Shown here: positions 45,426 to 54,609 of the stretch, one piece after another | How the letters are laid out: each line of letters starts with the position of its first letter | Position numbering within the stretch: position 1 is the stretch's first letter | From: Thermoanaerobaculia bacterium | GTDB lineage: Bacteria; Acidobacteriota; Thermoanaerobaculia; UBA5066 | NCBI GenBank assembly: GCA_022071945.1 | Contig: JAJVIN010000029.1 | Span: 126,390-190,389 of the forward strand | DNA: 64,000 nucleotides | Reading direction: 5' to 3' | The notes under the pieces: generated by a model | Database searches by the model: none | Told to the model about the DNA's origin: nothing | Seen by the model: the letters and a program-made list of their open reading frames with translations, nothing else | Made by a program: the position numbers and the translations under genes

Positions 45426-45938
45426 ATGGTCACTCTCATCCTGCTCGCCCAGATCGCGACGGCCACGCCGGCGCCACGGCCAGCTGCCGTCGCGAGCCCC
45501 TCCCCAGCCGTCAGGCCGAGACCCGTCGTAGCCGTTCCGCAAGGCGGGACATCGCTTTCGGACATTGCCCGGGGACGGAAGATCGACACGAAGGCCTTCG
45601 CGACACCCCCGGCACGGGCCGAGGAAGGAACGACCACGGCAAATGCCGGCGCGAGCACATCGTCTTCGCTGGAATCGATGTCCGAGGAGGAGCGCCTCTG
45701 GCGAGGCAAGGCGGAGAAAATCCACCGGGAGATCGCGGAAGCCCGCTCCGAGGCCGAGGAGGAGAAAAGTAGGACCAGGCTTCCGACACCTGGCATGCGC
45801 GATCCACAGCTCGAGCTCCTGCGCGACGCCGCCGCTGAGAAGGAGCTCAGGAAGATAGAGAAACTGGAAAAGCAGCTGGCCCGCCTGACCGAGGAGTGCC
45901 GCAAGACGCCCGGCTGCCAGCCAGGCTGGGTCCGATGA
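45426..45938 (+). CDS. Secreted proline-rich protein with C-terminal coiled coil
   Basis: 170 residues with a GGAGG ribosome site. A short hydrophobic start (MVTLILLAQIATATPA) may be an uncleaved anchor or signal. Residues about 18-60 are Pro/Ala-rich (PRPAAVASPSPAVRP), then a linker and a charged helical segment about 85-160 (IHREIAEARSEAEEEKSRTR and ELRKIEKLEKQLARLTEECR) with a Cys-x-Cys-like pair near the end (ECRKTPGCQPG). No known family. Third gene of a cassette with the duplicated membrane protein. Confidence 0.7.
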   Translation: MVTLILLAQIATATPAPRPAAVASPSPAVRPRPVVAVPQGGTSLSDIARGRKIDTKAFATPPARAEEGTTTANAGASTSSSLESMSEEERLWRGKAEKIHREIAEARSEAEEEKSRTRLPTPGMRDPQLELLRDAAAEKELRKIEKLEKQLARLTEECRKTPGCQPGWVR

Positions 45939-45944
45939 GCCGGA

Positions 45945-45974
45945 AGGTCCTCACCCGGGGTCACGGGCGGACCT
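45945..45974 (+). terminator. Hairpin after the duplicated-protein cassette
   Basis: A nested inverted repeat: outer 6-bp arms AGGTCC (45945-45950) and GGACCT (45969-45974), inner CCCG (45954-45957) and CGGG (45964-45967). No T-tract, so a weak terminator or an RNA end-processing hairpin. The stretch 45975-46089 shows nothing else. Confidence 0.4.
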
Positions 45975-46089
45975 GAAGACAGGTTCACACGGGTCAATTC
46001 CAGACCCCCTCCGGGAGGCCCGCTGACCCTCCCACCCTCCGGATCCACAACAAGTAGCTCATTTTCAACAACTTACGGTCAGACGGCCC

Positions 46090-46105
46090 GGGCACGCGAC
46101 TTGCT
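46090..46105 (+). promoter_or_regulatory. Sigma-54-like promoter of the PHP-domain secreted protein gene
   Basis: GGGCACGCGACTTGCT matches the RpoN consensus TGGCACG-N4-TTGCW in 14 of the 15 usual positions, with the invariant GG and GC 10 bp apart. The predicted start is about 46116 and leaves a 52-nt leader before the ATG. An AT-rich stretch with potential bend (TAGCTCATTTTCAACAACTTA) lies upstream. No enhancer-binding activator gene is in the window. Confidence 0.6.
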
Positions 46106-46167
46106 TCTTTTTCAGGGGGTCCCCAAGCGATGTTTTTTCGCGGACGACTCCACAAAGAGAGCAAGAA

Positions 46168-48924
46168 ATGAATCAAAGACGGCTCACTCTCCTCTTCGGG
46201 ATTCTTCTCGGAGTCCTCATGGTGTCGCTCCTCCCGGCACAGCCGGCGCTCGCGGTATCCGCCGGGGACAAGGATCATCGGGACGCTCATGACGACTGTG
46301 ATGCGGCCAAGGGCATCACGGTGATGAGGGACCAGGTGGAGTGGTGGGCCCGCGAGGGCGGGGCTTCGGCGCTGGCGGCCGAGTTCTGGGTGAGTCCCGA
46401 GGCGGAACTCCAGACACCGGCCCGGCTCGACTGGACGCTCGTGATCACGAAGCTCGACCGCACCGTGATCGACCGCATCACCGGTTCAACGATCCTCAGA
46501 GACGGCAAGGGATTCGCCCTGGTCAACTTCGAGGGCAGGACATCAGACGGCAAGCCGCTCGAGGCGGGGCTCTACGTCTACCGCTACGAGGTTCCCGGGT
46601 TCGAGTCGTCCGGAGGCTTCCTGAGGGTTTACGCATCGGACGAGCAACCGGAGCCGAAACGGAACGACGAATACGTGCCTGATGCGAGCACTCTCAACCC
46701 GAGCGTTCCCTACAACTTCTACTTCGGCACGCCGCACTCGCACACGATCTTCTCGGATGGAGGAATCCCCGTTGCGACCTGCAACGGTTCTATCTCTTCC
46801 CCGCATACCGGGGCGAAGCCCGCGGACGCCTACGCCTACGCGAAAACGAGTGGTGGAGTCGACTGGGCAGCCATCAACGAGCACAACCACCTCATCGACG
46901 ATGCGTGCGGCTCAGGGTGCACGACGGCAACTCTGCGGGCGCGTTACCAGGAAGGTCTGACGGCGGCTGCCTCGGCGACGACCTCGACCTTCGTTGGCCT
47001 CTACGGCATGGAGTGGGGCGTCATCAGCGGCGGCGGGCACATCGCCCTGTACGACATCACGAAGATCTTCGGCTGGGAAGCCTACGCGGACGTCACGACG
47101 CCGAAGTCCGACTACCTCACGCTCTACACGACGGCGAACAACGCGGCCTACCAGGGCCCGGCCGGAGCGGCCGCGGGTTTCTGCCACCCGGGGACGAGTG
47201 ACTTCGGGAGCTTCGCGAAGAACGCGGCCGGGGTCAACGTGATGACGGGCCTCGCCGTCATCTCCGGGCCATCCGATTCCAAGCTGACGACGTTCGCCGA
47301 CGCCGGCTCCCGCTACTCGGGCCCGAAGCGGGGCGGCACCGACATGTACCAGTACGCCCTGCAGCGCGGCTGGAAGGTCGGCCCCGAGGCTCACCAGGAC
47401 AACCACTGCTGGAACTACGGCACGTCCACGCGCAACCGGACGGTCGTCCTCGCGACCTCCCTCTCCCGGGCCTCCGTCGTCTCGGCTCTGAAGGCCCGCC
47501 GCTTCTACGCTTCCTCGGACCTCAACGCCCAGATGTTCTTCGGCACCGCCGACTACACCAAGGTCATGGGCCAGACCTTCACGGTCTCGACTTCGACCGT
47601 GAACCTGCTCCTCTGGGTGAAGGATCCGGATGGCGCGACGGTTTCTTCCGTGACGCTGTATCAGGGCAATCCGGCCGCGGGCTCCGGCTCCCCCTCGACG
47701 GTGGCGATGACGAACGCGGGGAACGGCACCTACACGGCCACGGTCACCCTCCCGGCCACGGGCGAGAACTACTTCTACACCTACGCGGCCCTCTCGAGCG
47801 GCGCGGAGCTCTTCTCGGCCCCGATGTGGATCAGCCGTTCCGGCGGCTGCTCCGACACCACGGCCCCGGCGGCCTCCATCACGGCTCCCTCCGCGACCAC
47901 GGTCACCGGGACGGTCACCGTCAGCGCGACGGCCACCGACAACGTCGGAGTCACGGGGATGACCCTGAAGATCGACGGCGCGACGGTCGCGACCTCGACC
48001 TCCGGTTCCGTCTCGTACTCCTGGAACACGTCGTCCCTGACGGCTGGCTCTTCTCACTCGATCACCGTGACGGCCACGGACGCCTGCGGGAACGTCAGCC
48101 CCACCGCCACGAAGACCGTCACGATCGGCTCGACCGGCTGCTCCGACACCACCGCCCCATCGGCCACCATCACCGCTCCCACGGCCAGCAGCGTGACCGG
48201 GACCGTGACGGTCTCCGCCACCGGCTCCGACAACGTGGGCGTCACCGGAATGACCCTCAAGATCGACGGAACGACGGTCGCCAGCTCGACCTCCGGCTCC
48301 GTCTCGTACTCCTGGAACACCTCGTCACTCGCGGCGGGGTCTTCTCACTCGATCACGGCCACCTCGACGGATGCCTGCGGGAACGTCAGCCCGACGGCCA
48401 CGAAGACGGTCACCATCGGGACGACGCCCACGAACCCGATCGTCAACCCGGGGTTCGAGTCGGGCGTTCCGCCCACCCCCTGGGTCGAGACCGGGAGCTA
48501 CGAGCAGATCACGGGCACGACGACGTCCTCGGCCAACACCTCCGTGTCCCCGCACGGCGGGACCAAGATGGCGTACATGGCGGGGTATGACAGCGCCGAC
48601 GACTACCTTTACCAGAACTTCACGGTCCCCAACACGACCTCGAACGTGAACCTCTCGTTCTGGTACCGGATCGTCACGACGGATGGCACGACGACGGCGT
48701 ACGACTCCCTGTACCTCGACGTTTACAACTCGACGGGGACGACGCGTCTCGGCACGCTCGCGACGTTCTCCAACAAGAACGCGAACTCCGGCTGGACGCA
48801 GAAGACGGCCCTGTCCCTGAACAGCTGGAAGGGGCAGACGATCCGTTTGAGGCTCCACGCCACGAGCGACTCATCCAACCCGACGGACTTCTTCGTCGAC
48901 GATTTCAACGTGACGATGCCGTAA
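46168..48924 (+). CDS. Secreted PHP-domain protein with Ig-like repeats
   Basis: 918 residues with an N-terminal signal (LLFGILLGVLMVSLLPAQPALA). The main domain is a PHP/CehA-type metallohydrolase: TPHSHTIFSDGG (His190, His192, Asp197), WAAINEHNHLIDD and FCHPGTSDFG, residues usual for a di- or trinuclear metal site. Residues about 495-565 form a beta-sandwich, then two nearly identical Ig-like repeats (97 residues each), and the last about 150 residues form a jelly-roll, carbohydrate-binding-like domain (FESGVPPTPWVETGSYEQI). Function probably phosphoesterase or related hydrolase outside the cell (inference from the fold). It has its own sigma-54-like promoter and a terminator; the next gene is another large surface protein. 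Confidence 0.85.
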   Translation: MNQRRLTLLFGILLGVLMVSLLPAQPALAVSAGDKDHRDAHDDCDAAKGITVMRDQVEWWAREGGASALAAEFWVSPEAELQTPARLDWTLVITKLDRTVIDRITGSTILRDGKGFALVNFEGRTSDGKPLEAGLYVYRYEVPGFESSGGFLRVYASDEQPEPKRNDEYVPDASTLNPSVPYNFYFGTPHSHTIFSDGGIPVATCNGSISSPHTGAKPADAYAYAKTSGGVDWAAINEHNHLIDDACGSGCTTATLRARYQEGLTAAASATTSTFVGLYGMEWGVISGGGHIALYDITKIFGWEAYADVTTPKSDYLTLYTTANNAAYQGPAGAAAGFCHPGTSDFGSFAKNAAGVNVMTGLAVISGPSDSKLTTFADAGSRYSGPKRGGTDMYQYALQRGWKVGPEAHQDNHCWNYGTSTRNRTVVLATSLSRASVVSALKARRFYASSDLNAQMFFGTADYTKVMGQTFTVSTSTVNLLLWVKDPDGATVSSVTLYQGNPAAGSGSPSTVAMTNAGNGTYTATVTLPATGENYFYTYAALSSGAELFSAPMWISRSGGCSDTTAPAASITAPSATTVTGTVTVSATATDNVGVTGMTLKIDGATVATSTSGSVSYSWNTSSLTAGSSHSITVTATDACGNVSPTATKTVTIGSTGCSDTTAPSATITAPTASSVTGTVTVSATGSDNVGVTGMTLKIDGTTVASSTSGSVSYSWNTSSLAAGSSHSITATSTDACGNVSPTATKTVTIGTTPTNPIVNPGFESGVPPTPWVETGSYEQITGTTTSSANTSVSPHGGTKMAYMAGYDSADDYLYQNFTVPNTTSNVNLSFWYRIVTTDGTTTAYDSLYLDVYNSTGTTRLGTLATFSNKNANSGWTQKTALSLNSWKGQTIRLRLHATSDSSNPTDFFVDDFNVTMP
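47845..48426 (+). repeat. Two tandem 291-bp in-frame repeats (Ig-like domains)
   Basis: Two adjacent copies, period 291 bp, first near 47845 and second near 48136, both opening GCSDTTAP and sharing DNVGVTGMTLKIDG and STSGSVSYSWNTSSL. They encode the Ig-like modules of the PHP-domain protein and are a natural site for recombination-driven length change. Confidence 0.9.
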
Positions 48925-48950
48925 GCCCCGCAGGTATCCTGGAACTCGAG

Positions 48951-48977
48951 AAGGCGGTGGCGACGAGCCGCCGCCTT
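48951..48977 (+). terminator. Terminator of the PHP-domain protein gene
   Basis: An 11-bp stem (48951-48961 with 48967-48977, one G-U pair) with a GACGA loop, followed by CTTGCTT. It lies 26 bp after the stop codon. Confidence 0.7.
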
Positions 48978-49340
48978 CTTGCTTGGGGAGTTCGCTTCTC
49001 CGCGGGTCTTGCCCGCGCCCGGCCAGGCTTCGGCACCCTGATTCTCCCCCGGGGATCTCTCATCCTATACACTACCGTTCCAAATGGAAGCGGCGCATAT
49101 CCGGCCTAGCGGCCAGAATTGGAAGTCTCCGTCACGGCCGGCTCCCCCGGGAGCCGGGGCTCGTGGCATCTTCCCGCGGGTTCTGTTTCCGCTCCCGGAG
49201 GCCTCGAGAGGCCTTCGGGGGGGGGCCCTCCGTTCTTTCCAGTCAAGACCGTGGCTTGCCGTGAGATCACGCATTCGGCATTGTTCGATTGGACCCATCA
49301 ACCCCTCCAAACCACATCCGAGAGGAGAAGGAAGAAGCCT
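48978..49340 (+). promoter_or_regulatory. Long leader of the kelch/SLH surface-protein gene
   Basis: 363 bp without a gene. A possible -10 element TATACA (49066-49071) gives a start near 49078 and an untranslated leader of about 260 nt; no good -35 is seen. The leader holds GC hairpins, for example an 8-bp stem with CCCG loop (49138-49157) and an AGGCCT-CGAG-AGGCCT palindrome near 49200. A frame from a TTG at 49119 is open into the gene but has no ribosome site; the true start has GAGGAGAAGG upstream. Long leaders often stabilise surface-layer mRNAs (inference). Confidence 0.45.
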
Positions 49341-52300
49341 ATGAAATTCCGTCGATTCCTTTCCCCGGTCTCGCTTTTGGCGCTGGTGACCGCTTTCGCG
49401 GTTCCGGCGTCGGCAGCGAAGCCCCCGCAGATCGATCTGTCTCAGCCTGTGAAACCGGCGAGCGTGAAAACGCCCCTCAAGGCCGACTGGTCCCCTGAAC
49501 TCCGCAGCATCACCCCCCGGGTGAACGCCGGTTCCGGACCGGCCCGAGAGGCGCCGGCTCCCAAGAGTCCGCCGTACTTCAAGGCGGGAGCACCCGCGAC
49601 GGACGCCGTGGTGCAGTCGGCCCCCGGCGCCGAGGGCGTGATGCCGGCCCCGGCCCTCACCTTCGAGGGCGGGAGCAACGCCGAGAACGGAGCGCTCTTC
49701 GGCTTCATCTACGCTCCGCCCGACACCAACGGGGACGTCGGGCCGAACCACTACGTCCAGACCGTCAACACCCACTTCTCCGTGTACAGCAAGGCCGGGG
49801 CGCGGCTCTACGGGCCGGCTCCGATCAACACCTTGTGGACCGGCTTCGGCGGCGGGTGCGAGAACACCAACGACGGCGACCCGATCGTCGTGTACGACGG
49901 ACTTGCCGACCGCTGGCTGATCTCCCAGTTCGGGAACGCCTCCGTGGGCGCTCCCTTCCTGCAGTGCATGGCCGTGTCTCAGACCGGCGATCCGCTCGGC
50001 GCGTACTTCAGGTACGCCTACAGCTTCGACGGCGTCTTCAACGACTACCCGAAGATGGGCATCTGGACGAACGCCTACACGCTGACCGTGAACCAGTTTG
50101 GCTTCCCGGGCACGTTCTACGCCGGCGGAGTCCTCCTCTTCCAGCGTGACCTGATGCTCGTCGGTCTGCCGAATCCCCGGGTCGTCCGCTTCGACCTCCC
50201 GACTTTCGGCACCGAATTCTGGAGCTTCTTGCCCGTCGACCTCGACGGGAACGTTCCTCCTCCGGCAGGTGCGCCCCCGATGTTCCTCAACGTCTCGGAC
50301 GATACCGAGACGATCTTCGGAGCCGACTCGATGCTGGGCTGGAGGGCCTTCGTCGACTGGACGACTCCCGAGACGAGCTTCATGCTCGGGAACCTCTTTG
50401 CCGTTCCCAGCTTCAACACTCTCTGCCCGGGCAACCGCAATTGCATCCCGCAGCCGGGTACGGCCCAGAAGGTCGATGCGCTCGCGCCGCGCCTGATGCA
50501 CCGGGCGGCCTACCGTAACTTCGGCACCCACCAGTCGATCGTCGCGAGCCACACGGTCGACGCCGGCGGCGGCGTTGCCGGCGTCCGCTGGTACGAGCTC
50601 CGGCAGTCCAACGGTCTCCCCTGGTCCGGCTTTAACGCGGGCAACATCTACCAGGCTTCGACATATGCTCCGGCGGACACCGTGAATCGTTGGATGGGCA
50701 GTATCGCGATGGACCGCGAGGGCGGCATCGCTCTCGGCTACTCCGTCTCCAACGGCTCCGTCTACCCGGGCATTCGCTACGCGGGCCGCCTGGCGAACGA
50801 CACTCTCAACACTTTTGGGCAGACCGAGACGACGATGTACGCCGGCACGGGCTCTCAGCTCGGCGTCAACCGTTGGGGCGACTACTCGTCGATGCACGTC
50901 GACCCGGTCGACGACTGCACCTTCTGGTACACGCAGCAGTACGTCGCATCAACCGCGAGCTTCTCCTGGAACACGCGCATTGGCGCGTTCAAGTTCCCGA
51001 CCTGTGTTTCCGCCGCAGCCGTGAACGGCGCGATCCAGGGCACGGTCACCGCGAGCGGTATGCCCGTCCAGGGCGCGCTCGTGAAGGTTGGTGCCTTCAC
51101 CACCTCGACGGACGCGGCTGGCTTCTACAGCCTTCCGAGCATCCCTGCCGGCACCTACGCCGCCTCCGCGGCCAAGTACGGCTACAACACCGCGACCGCG
51201 AACCCCGTCGTCACCGCGGGCGCCACCACCATCCAGAACTTCGCTCTCACGGCCGCGACGACGGTCCGGCTCGAGGGCTACGTGACGGACGGTACGGCTC
51301 ACGTTTACGGGCTCTATGCCAGGCTGTCGGTCACGGCCGGAGGGCTCTTCCCAGGCCTGCTGACGACCTACACCGATCCCCTGACCGGCTACTACAAGAT
51401 TGACCTCGTTCCGGCTGTTCCGGGCTACCCGTACACGCTCGTCTACGAGTCCGTCTACCCCGGCTACAACTCCCGGACGTTCACCCCGGTCGCTCTCGCG
51501 GCGAACACGGTCCTCAACGTTCCGCTCACCGCGCAGACCGGAATGTGCCAGACCCCGGGCTACCAGAAGTCCCTCGTGACGTCGGTCTTCTCCGAGAACT
51601 GGGATACGACGCTCCCGAGCGGCATCCCGGCCGGCTTCTTCGCCACCTCGGACGATCCGTCCTACCCATGGGCCGTGGCGGACGCGACCTACGCGAACGC
51701 CCAGAACAACTCATGTGGCGGCGGCGCCTATGCAGCCCCCACGCCGGTCTCCGGGTCCAACTACCTCTACTTCAACTCCTGGTGCGCCGGCACGGGTGAT
51801 ACCGCTCGCCTCTGGTACGCCACTCCGATGGACTTGGCGGGTGGCGGCGCGACCGTCTCCTTCTATATGTTCAAGTACAACTCCTGGGGCGAGCCGGTCA
51901 ACGCGACGGACTCCGTCCAGGTTCAGATCTCGCAGGATGGCGGCGCGACCTGGATCGACGCGGGACCGCGGGTCTACCGCAACGACGGCAGCCCGGACGG
52001 GTGGTACCTCCAGAACATCTCGATCGACCGCCCGGCCACCGGCCCCTCTCAGGTACTCGTCGCCCTGCAAGCCATCAGCGATTACGACGACTCCATCTAC
52101 ATCGATGACGTCGTCGTCACGCGGCACAACTGCAGCGCCATCCAGGGCGCAATGGTTGTTGGAAACGTCTATGACGCCAACACCGGCGCGGCTCTGAACG
52201 AGGCCATCGTCAGCCACGACCTCGGCGGGTCCACCTACACGTTCCCGACGACCGGGGACCCGGCGCAGGACGACGGCTTCTACTTCCTCTTCTCCCCGAT

Positions 52301-54344
52301 CCCGGGCGTCCCGCCCGCGGCTCGCAACCTCACCGCCTCCAAGGGCAGCTACAACACGGCCTCGGCCACGGTCATCCTCCCGGCCGATGGTGTCTACCGC
52401 CAGAACTTTGCTCTGACGGCGGGCGCCTTCACCATCTCTCCGGACATGATCAAGATCCGCACGAACGCGGGCACGACGGCCTCCGCGCCGCTCACCCTGC
52501 AGAACGGCGGAACGGCCTCGGCCTCCTTCAACATCACCGAGCGGATCCTCCCGCCGGCGACCTACTTCCCCGGCGTTCGCCCGTACGGTGCCTCGAGCTT
52601 CCGTGCACCTGGCCGCGCGCCCCTCGCCAAGTCCGAGTTCGCCTCCGCACGCGCTTTCCAGCAGACTCCGGCGAAGGCCCAACCGGTCCTCAACGCCGTG
52701 GGCGTTGGTCCTGTCTTCCCGGGCACACCTCGTGAGCAGGCGCTCGCGGTGGCATGCGACGAGTTCAGCTATTACGTGTTCGGCGGTCTGGATAACTCCA
52801 CCACCCAGAATGACGCCTACGAGTACGACGTGACATCCGGGACGTGGACATCTCTCCCGGCAATGCCGGTCCGGCTGTTCCAGCACGCTGGCGGCTGCAT
52901 CAACGGCATGATCTACATCGCCGGTGGGCTCGACGAGAACTTCGACACGACGAACGCCTTCCTCATCTTCGACACGATCACCCACAAGTGGACGACCCTC
53001 ACGCTCCCGGCTCTCCGCTGGGGCATCGAGGCGGCCGTTGTCGATGGGAAGCTCTACCTCGTCGGTGGCGTGGACGAGACGTTCACCTTCCAGACGGGTG
53101 TCTGGATGTACGACCCGTCGACCGGAACCTTCAGCGTCAAGGCGGCCATGCCGGCAGCCCGTTACAAGGGCAGCGCCGTCGCGATCGGCCAGTACATCTA
53201 CTTCACCGGCGGCGGCTTCGCGGATGTCTACCGCTACGACACGGTTGCCAACTCCTGGTCGAGCGGCCCGGCAATGCCCGAGTTCCGTCAGTGGCACGGG
53301 GTCTACGCCTACGGCGGCTACCTCTACGTCGTCGGTGGCTACAACCCCGGCGGCATCGCGGCAACCACCCTTCGGTACAACCCGTCAAGCTGGCCGGCCG
53401 GAACCTGGTCCGTCGTCCCGACCGCAGCGGTCTCCCTCCCGGTCGTCGCCTTCGGTCGCGCCGCCACCAACAACAAGCTGTTCCTCGTCGGCGGCTGGAC
53501 CGGAAGCGGCTACACGGCCGTTCACCAGTTCATCGACGACACGCTGTCCACGTCCCAGCCCACCGACGATCTGCCGTACATGACCGAGTCCCCGGCTTCC
53601 GGGACGGTCGGCGCCGGCTCCTCGCAGGTGGTCTCCGTCAACTTCGACACGACGGCGTCGACCAAGTTCGGTCTCCACGCGGCGCAGCTCGTCGTCAACA
53701 ACAGCACCCCGTACGGGCCGCAGGCCGTCGGGACGCTCCTCACCAAGGCGTTCCTCGACGTGGCCGAGGGCGCGTTCGGCGACCGCGAAATCCACGGCCT
53801 CGCCGGCGCCCGCATCACCTACGGCGTCCCGGGCGACAACTACGCTCCGAATTCCTCCGTCTCTCGCGCCGAAATGGCGATCTTCCTGACCCGTTCGACG
53901 CAGGGCTACGCTTTCATCCCGCCCTTCCCGGGCCCCGGACTGAACAGCTTCGCCGACGTGACGTACGATCACTGGGCCGCCAACTACATCGAGTTCATCT
54001 ATGACCCGGCCTCCTACGGCGCGATCAACCCCATTCCTGCCCTGACGAATGGCTGCTCCGCGGCTCCCCTGAACTACTGCCCGGATCAGCCGACGACTCG
54101 TGGCGAGATGGCGATCTTCATCACCCGCGCGGCCTTCGGCGGCACGCAGTACCTGGCTCCGTCCCCGGTCTTCGGCGACGTCCCGGCGGGTCACCCCTAC
54201 CGCGGATACATCGAGAAGATCTACCTCGAGGGCGTCACCAGCGGCTGCGGCGGCGGGAACTTCTGCCCGGATCGCGCGATCACTCGCGCCGAGATGGCGA
54301 TCTTCATCGTCCGCGCCTTCAACATCCCGTACCTGCACCACTGA
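49341..54344 (+). CDS. Giant surface protein with kelch propeller and C-terminal SLH domains (1667 aa)
   Basis: Signal peptide residues 1-25 (FLSPVSLLALVTAFAVPASA). Residues about 100-550 form a large unknown beta-rich domain with GPNHYVQTVNTHFSVYSKAG and Cys-rich loops. Then carboxypeptidase-regulatory-like Ig domains about 560-730 and 940-1030, a jelly-roll (about 735-935, DSVQVQISQDGGATWIDAG), a kelch propeller (about 1130-1400; five or six blades with YVFGGLD, IYIAGGLDE, LYLVGGVDE, LYVVGGYNP) and three SLH-like domains at about 1471, 1537 and 1611 (FADVTYDHWAANYIEF, FGDVPAGHPYRGYIEKIYLEG, TRAEMAIFIVRAF). SLH domains normally bind secondary cell-wall polymers in Gram-positives; a few diderm groups use them for peptidoglycan or outer-membrane attachment. 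The ATG has a strong ribosome site; a two-hairpin terminator follows. Confidence 0.92.
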   Translation: MKFRRFLSPVSLLALVTAFAVPASAAKPPQIDLSQPVKPASVKTPLKADWSPELRSITPRVNAGSGPAREAPAPKSPPYFKAGAPATDAVVQSAPGAEGVMPAPALTFEGGSNAENGALFGFIYAPPDTNGDVGPNHYVQTVNTHFSVYSKAGARLYGPAPINTLWTGFGGGCENTNDGDPIVVYDGLADRWLISQFGNASVGAPFLQCMAVSQTGDPLGAYFRYAYSFDGVFNDYPKMGIWTNAYTLTVNQFGFPGTFYAGGVLLFQRDLMLVGLPNPRVVRFDLPTFGTEFWSFLPVDLDGNVPPPAGAPPMFLNVSDDTETIFGADSMLGWRAFVDWTTPETSFMLGNLFAVPSFNTLCPGNRNCIPQPGTAQKVDALAPRLMHRAAYRNFGTHQSIVASHTVDAGGGVAGVRWYELRQSNGLPWSGFNAGNIYQASTYAPADTVNRWMGSIAMDREGGIALGYSVSNGSVYPGIRYAGRLANDTLNTFGQTETTMYAGTGSQLGVNRWGDYSSMHVDPVDDCTFWYTQQYVASTASFSWNTRIGAFKFPTCVSAAAVNGAIQGTVTASGMPVQGALVKVGAFTTSTDAAGFYSLPSIPAGTYAASAAKYGYNTATANPVVTAGATTIQNFALTAATTVRLEGYVTDGTAHVYGLYARLSVTAGGLFPGLLTTYTDPLTGYYKIDLVPAVPGYPYTLVYESVYPGYNSRTFTPVALAANTVLNVPLTAQTGMCQTPGYQKSLVTSVFSENWDTTLPSGIPAGFFATSDDPSYPWAVADATYANAQNNSCGGGAYAAPTPVSGSNYLYFNSWCAGTGDTARLWYATPMDLAGGGATVSFYMFKYNSWGEPVNATDSVQVQISQDGGATWIDAGPRVYRNDGSPDGWYLQNISIDRPATGPSQVLVALQAISDYDDSIYIDDVVVTRHNCSAIQGAMVVGNVYDANTGAALNEAIVSHDLGGSTYTFPTTGDPAQDDGFYFLFSPIPGVPPAARNLTASKGSYNTASATVILPADGVYRQNFALTAGAFTISPDMIKIRTNAGTTASAPLTLQNGGTASASFNITERILPPATYFPGVRPYGASSFRAPGRAPLAKSEFASARAFQQTPAKAQPVLNAVGVGPVFPGTPREQALAVACDEFSYYVFGGLDNSTTQNDAYEYDVTSGTWTSLPAMPVRLFQHAGGCINGMIYIAGGLDENFDTTNAFLIFDTITHKWTTLTLPALRWGIEAAVVDGKLYLVGGVDETFTFQTGVWMYDPSTGTFSVKAAMPAARYKGSAVAIGQYIYFTGGGFADVYRYDTVANSWSSGPAMPEFRQWHGVYAYGGYLYVVGGYNPGGIAATTLRYNPSSWPAGTWSVVPTAAVSLPVVAFGRAATNNKLFLVGGWTGSGYTAVHQFIDDTLSTSQPTDDLPYMTESPASGTVGAGSSQVVSVNFDTTASTKFGLHAAQLVVNNSTPYGPQAVGTLLTKAFLDVAEGAFGDREIHGLAGARITYGVPGDNYAPNSSVSRAEMAIFLTRSTQGYAFIPPFPGPGLNSFADVTYDHWAANYIEFIYDPASYGAINPIPALTNGCSAAPLNYCPDQPTTRGEMAIFITRAAFGGTQYLAPSPVFGDVPAGHPYRGYIEKIYLEGVTSGCGGGNFCPDRAITRAEMAIFIVRAFNIPYLHH

Positions 54345-54354
54345 TCCATCAACC

Positions 54355-54424
54355 GAGGGCGTCCCCTCCGGACGCCCTCCCCGAAACCTCGAACGGCCCG
54401 GCGGCAACGCCGGGCCGTTCCCTT
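54355..54424 (+). terminator. Double-hairpin terminator of the surface-protein gene
   Basis: First hairpin: 10-bp stem GAGGGCGTCC with a 5-nt loop (54355-54379). Second: perfect 12-bp stem with a GCAA tetraloop (54392-54419), followed by CCCTTT. The second matches the style of the terminator after the subtilase gene (GNRA loop). Confidence 0.8.
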
Positions 54425-54510
54425 TGGACCGAGCCGTCCTGGCCTCGTGCCTGGCCATCGCCGGTCCGGACTCTCGAACGCCGGCCATGCCAACGCCAGA
54501 ACTGTCCATC

Positions 54511-54528
54511 AAAAAAGCCTGTCCCTGG
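54511..54528 (-). repeat. Orphan copy of the RAYT-associated motif
   Basis: AAAAAAGCCTGTCCCTGG on the plus strand aligns with AAAATTGTCTGTCCCCGT upstream of the RAYT gene with 13 of 18 matches, in the same orientation. It is in the gap between the surface-protein terminator and the hemerythrin gene, with no transposase nearby. Confidence 0.4.
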
Positions 54529-54609
54529 TAGTGCGGTGTTTCGCGCCCGTACCTTGCCCGGCCGAGGCAACGGGTTGCACCGTCATCACCTCCGGTCTAG
54601 CCTGGTCCC

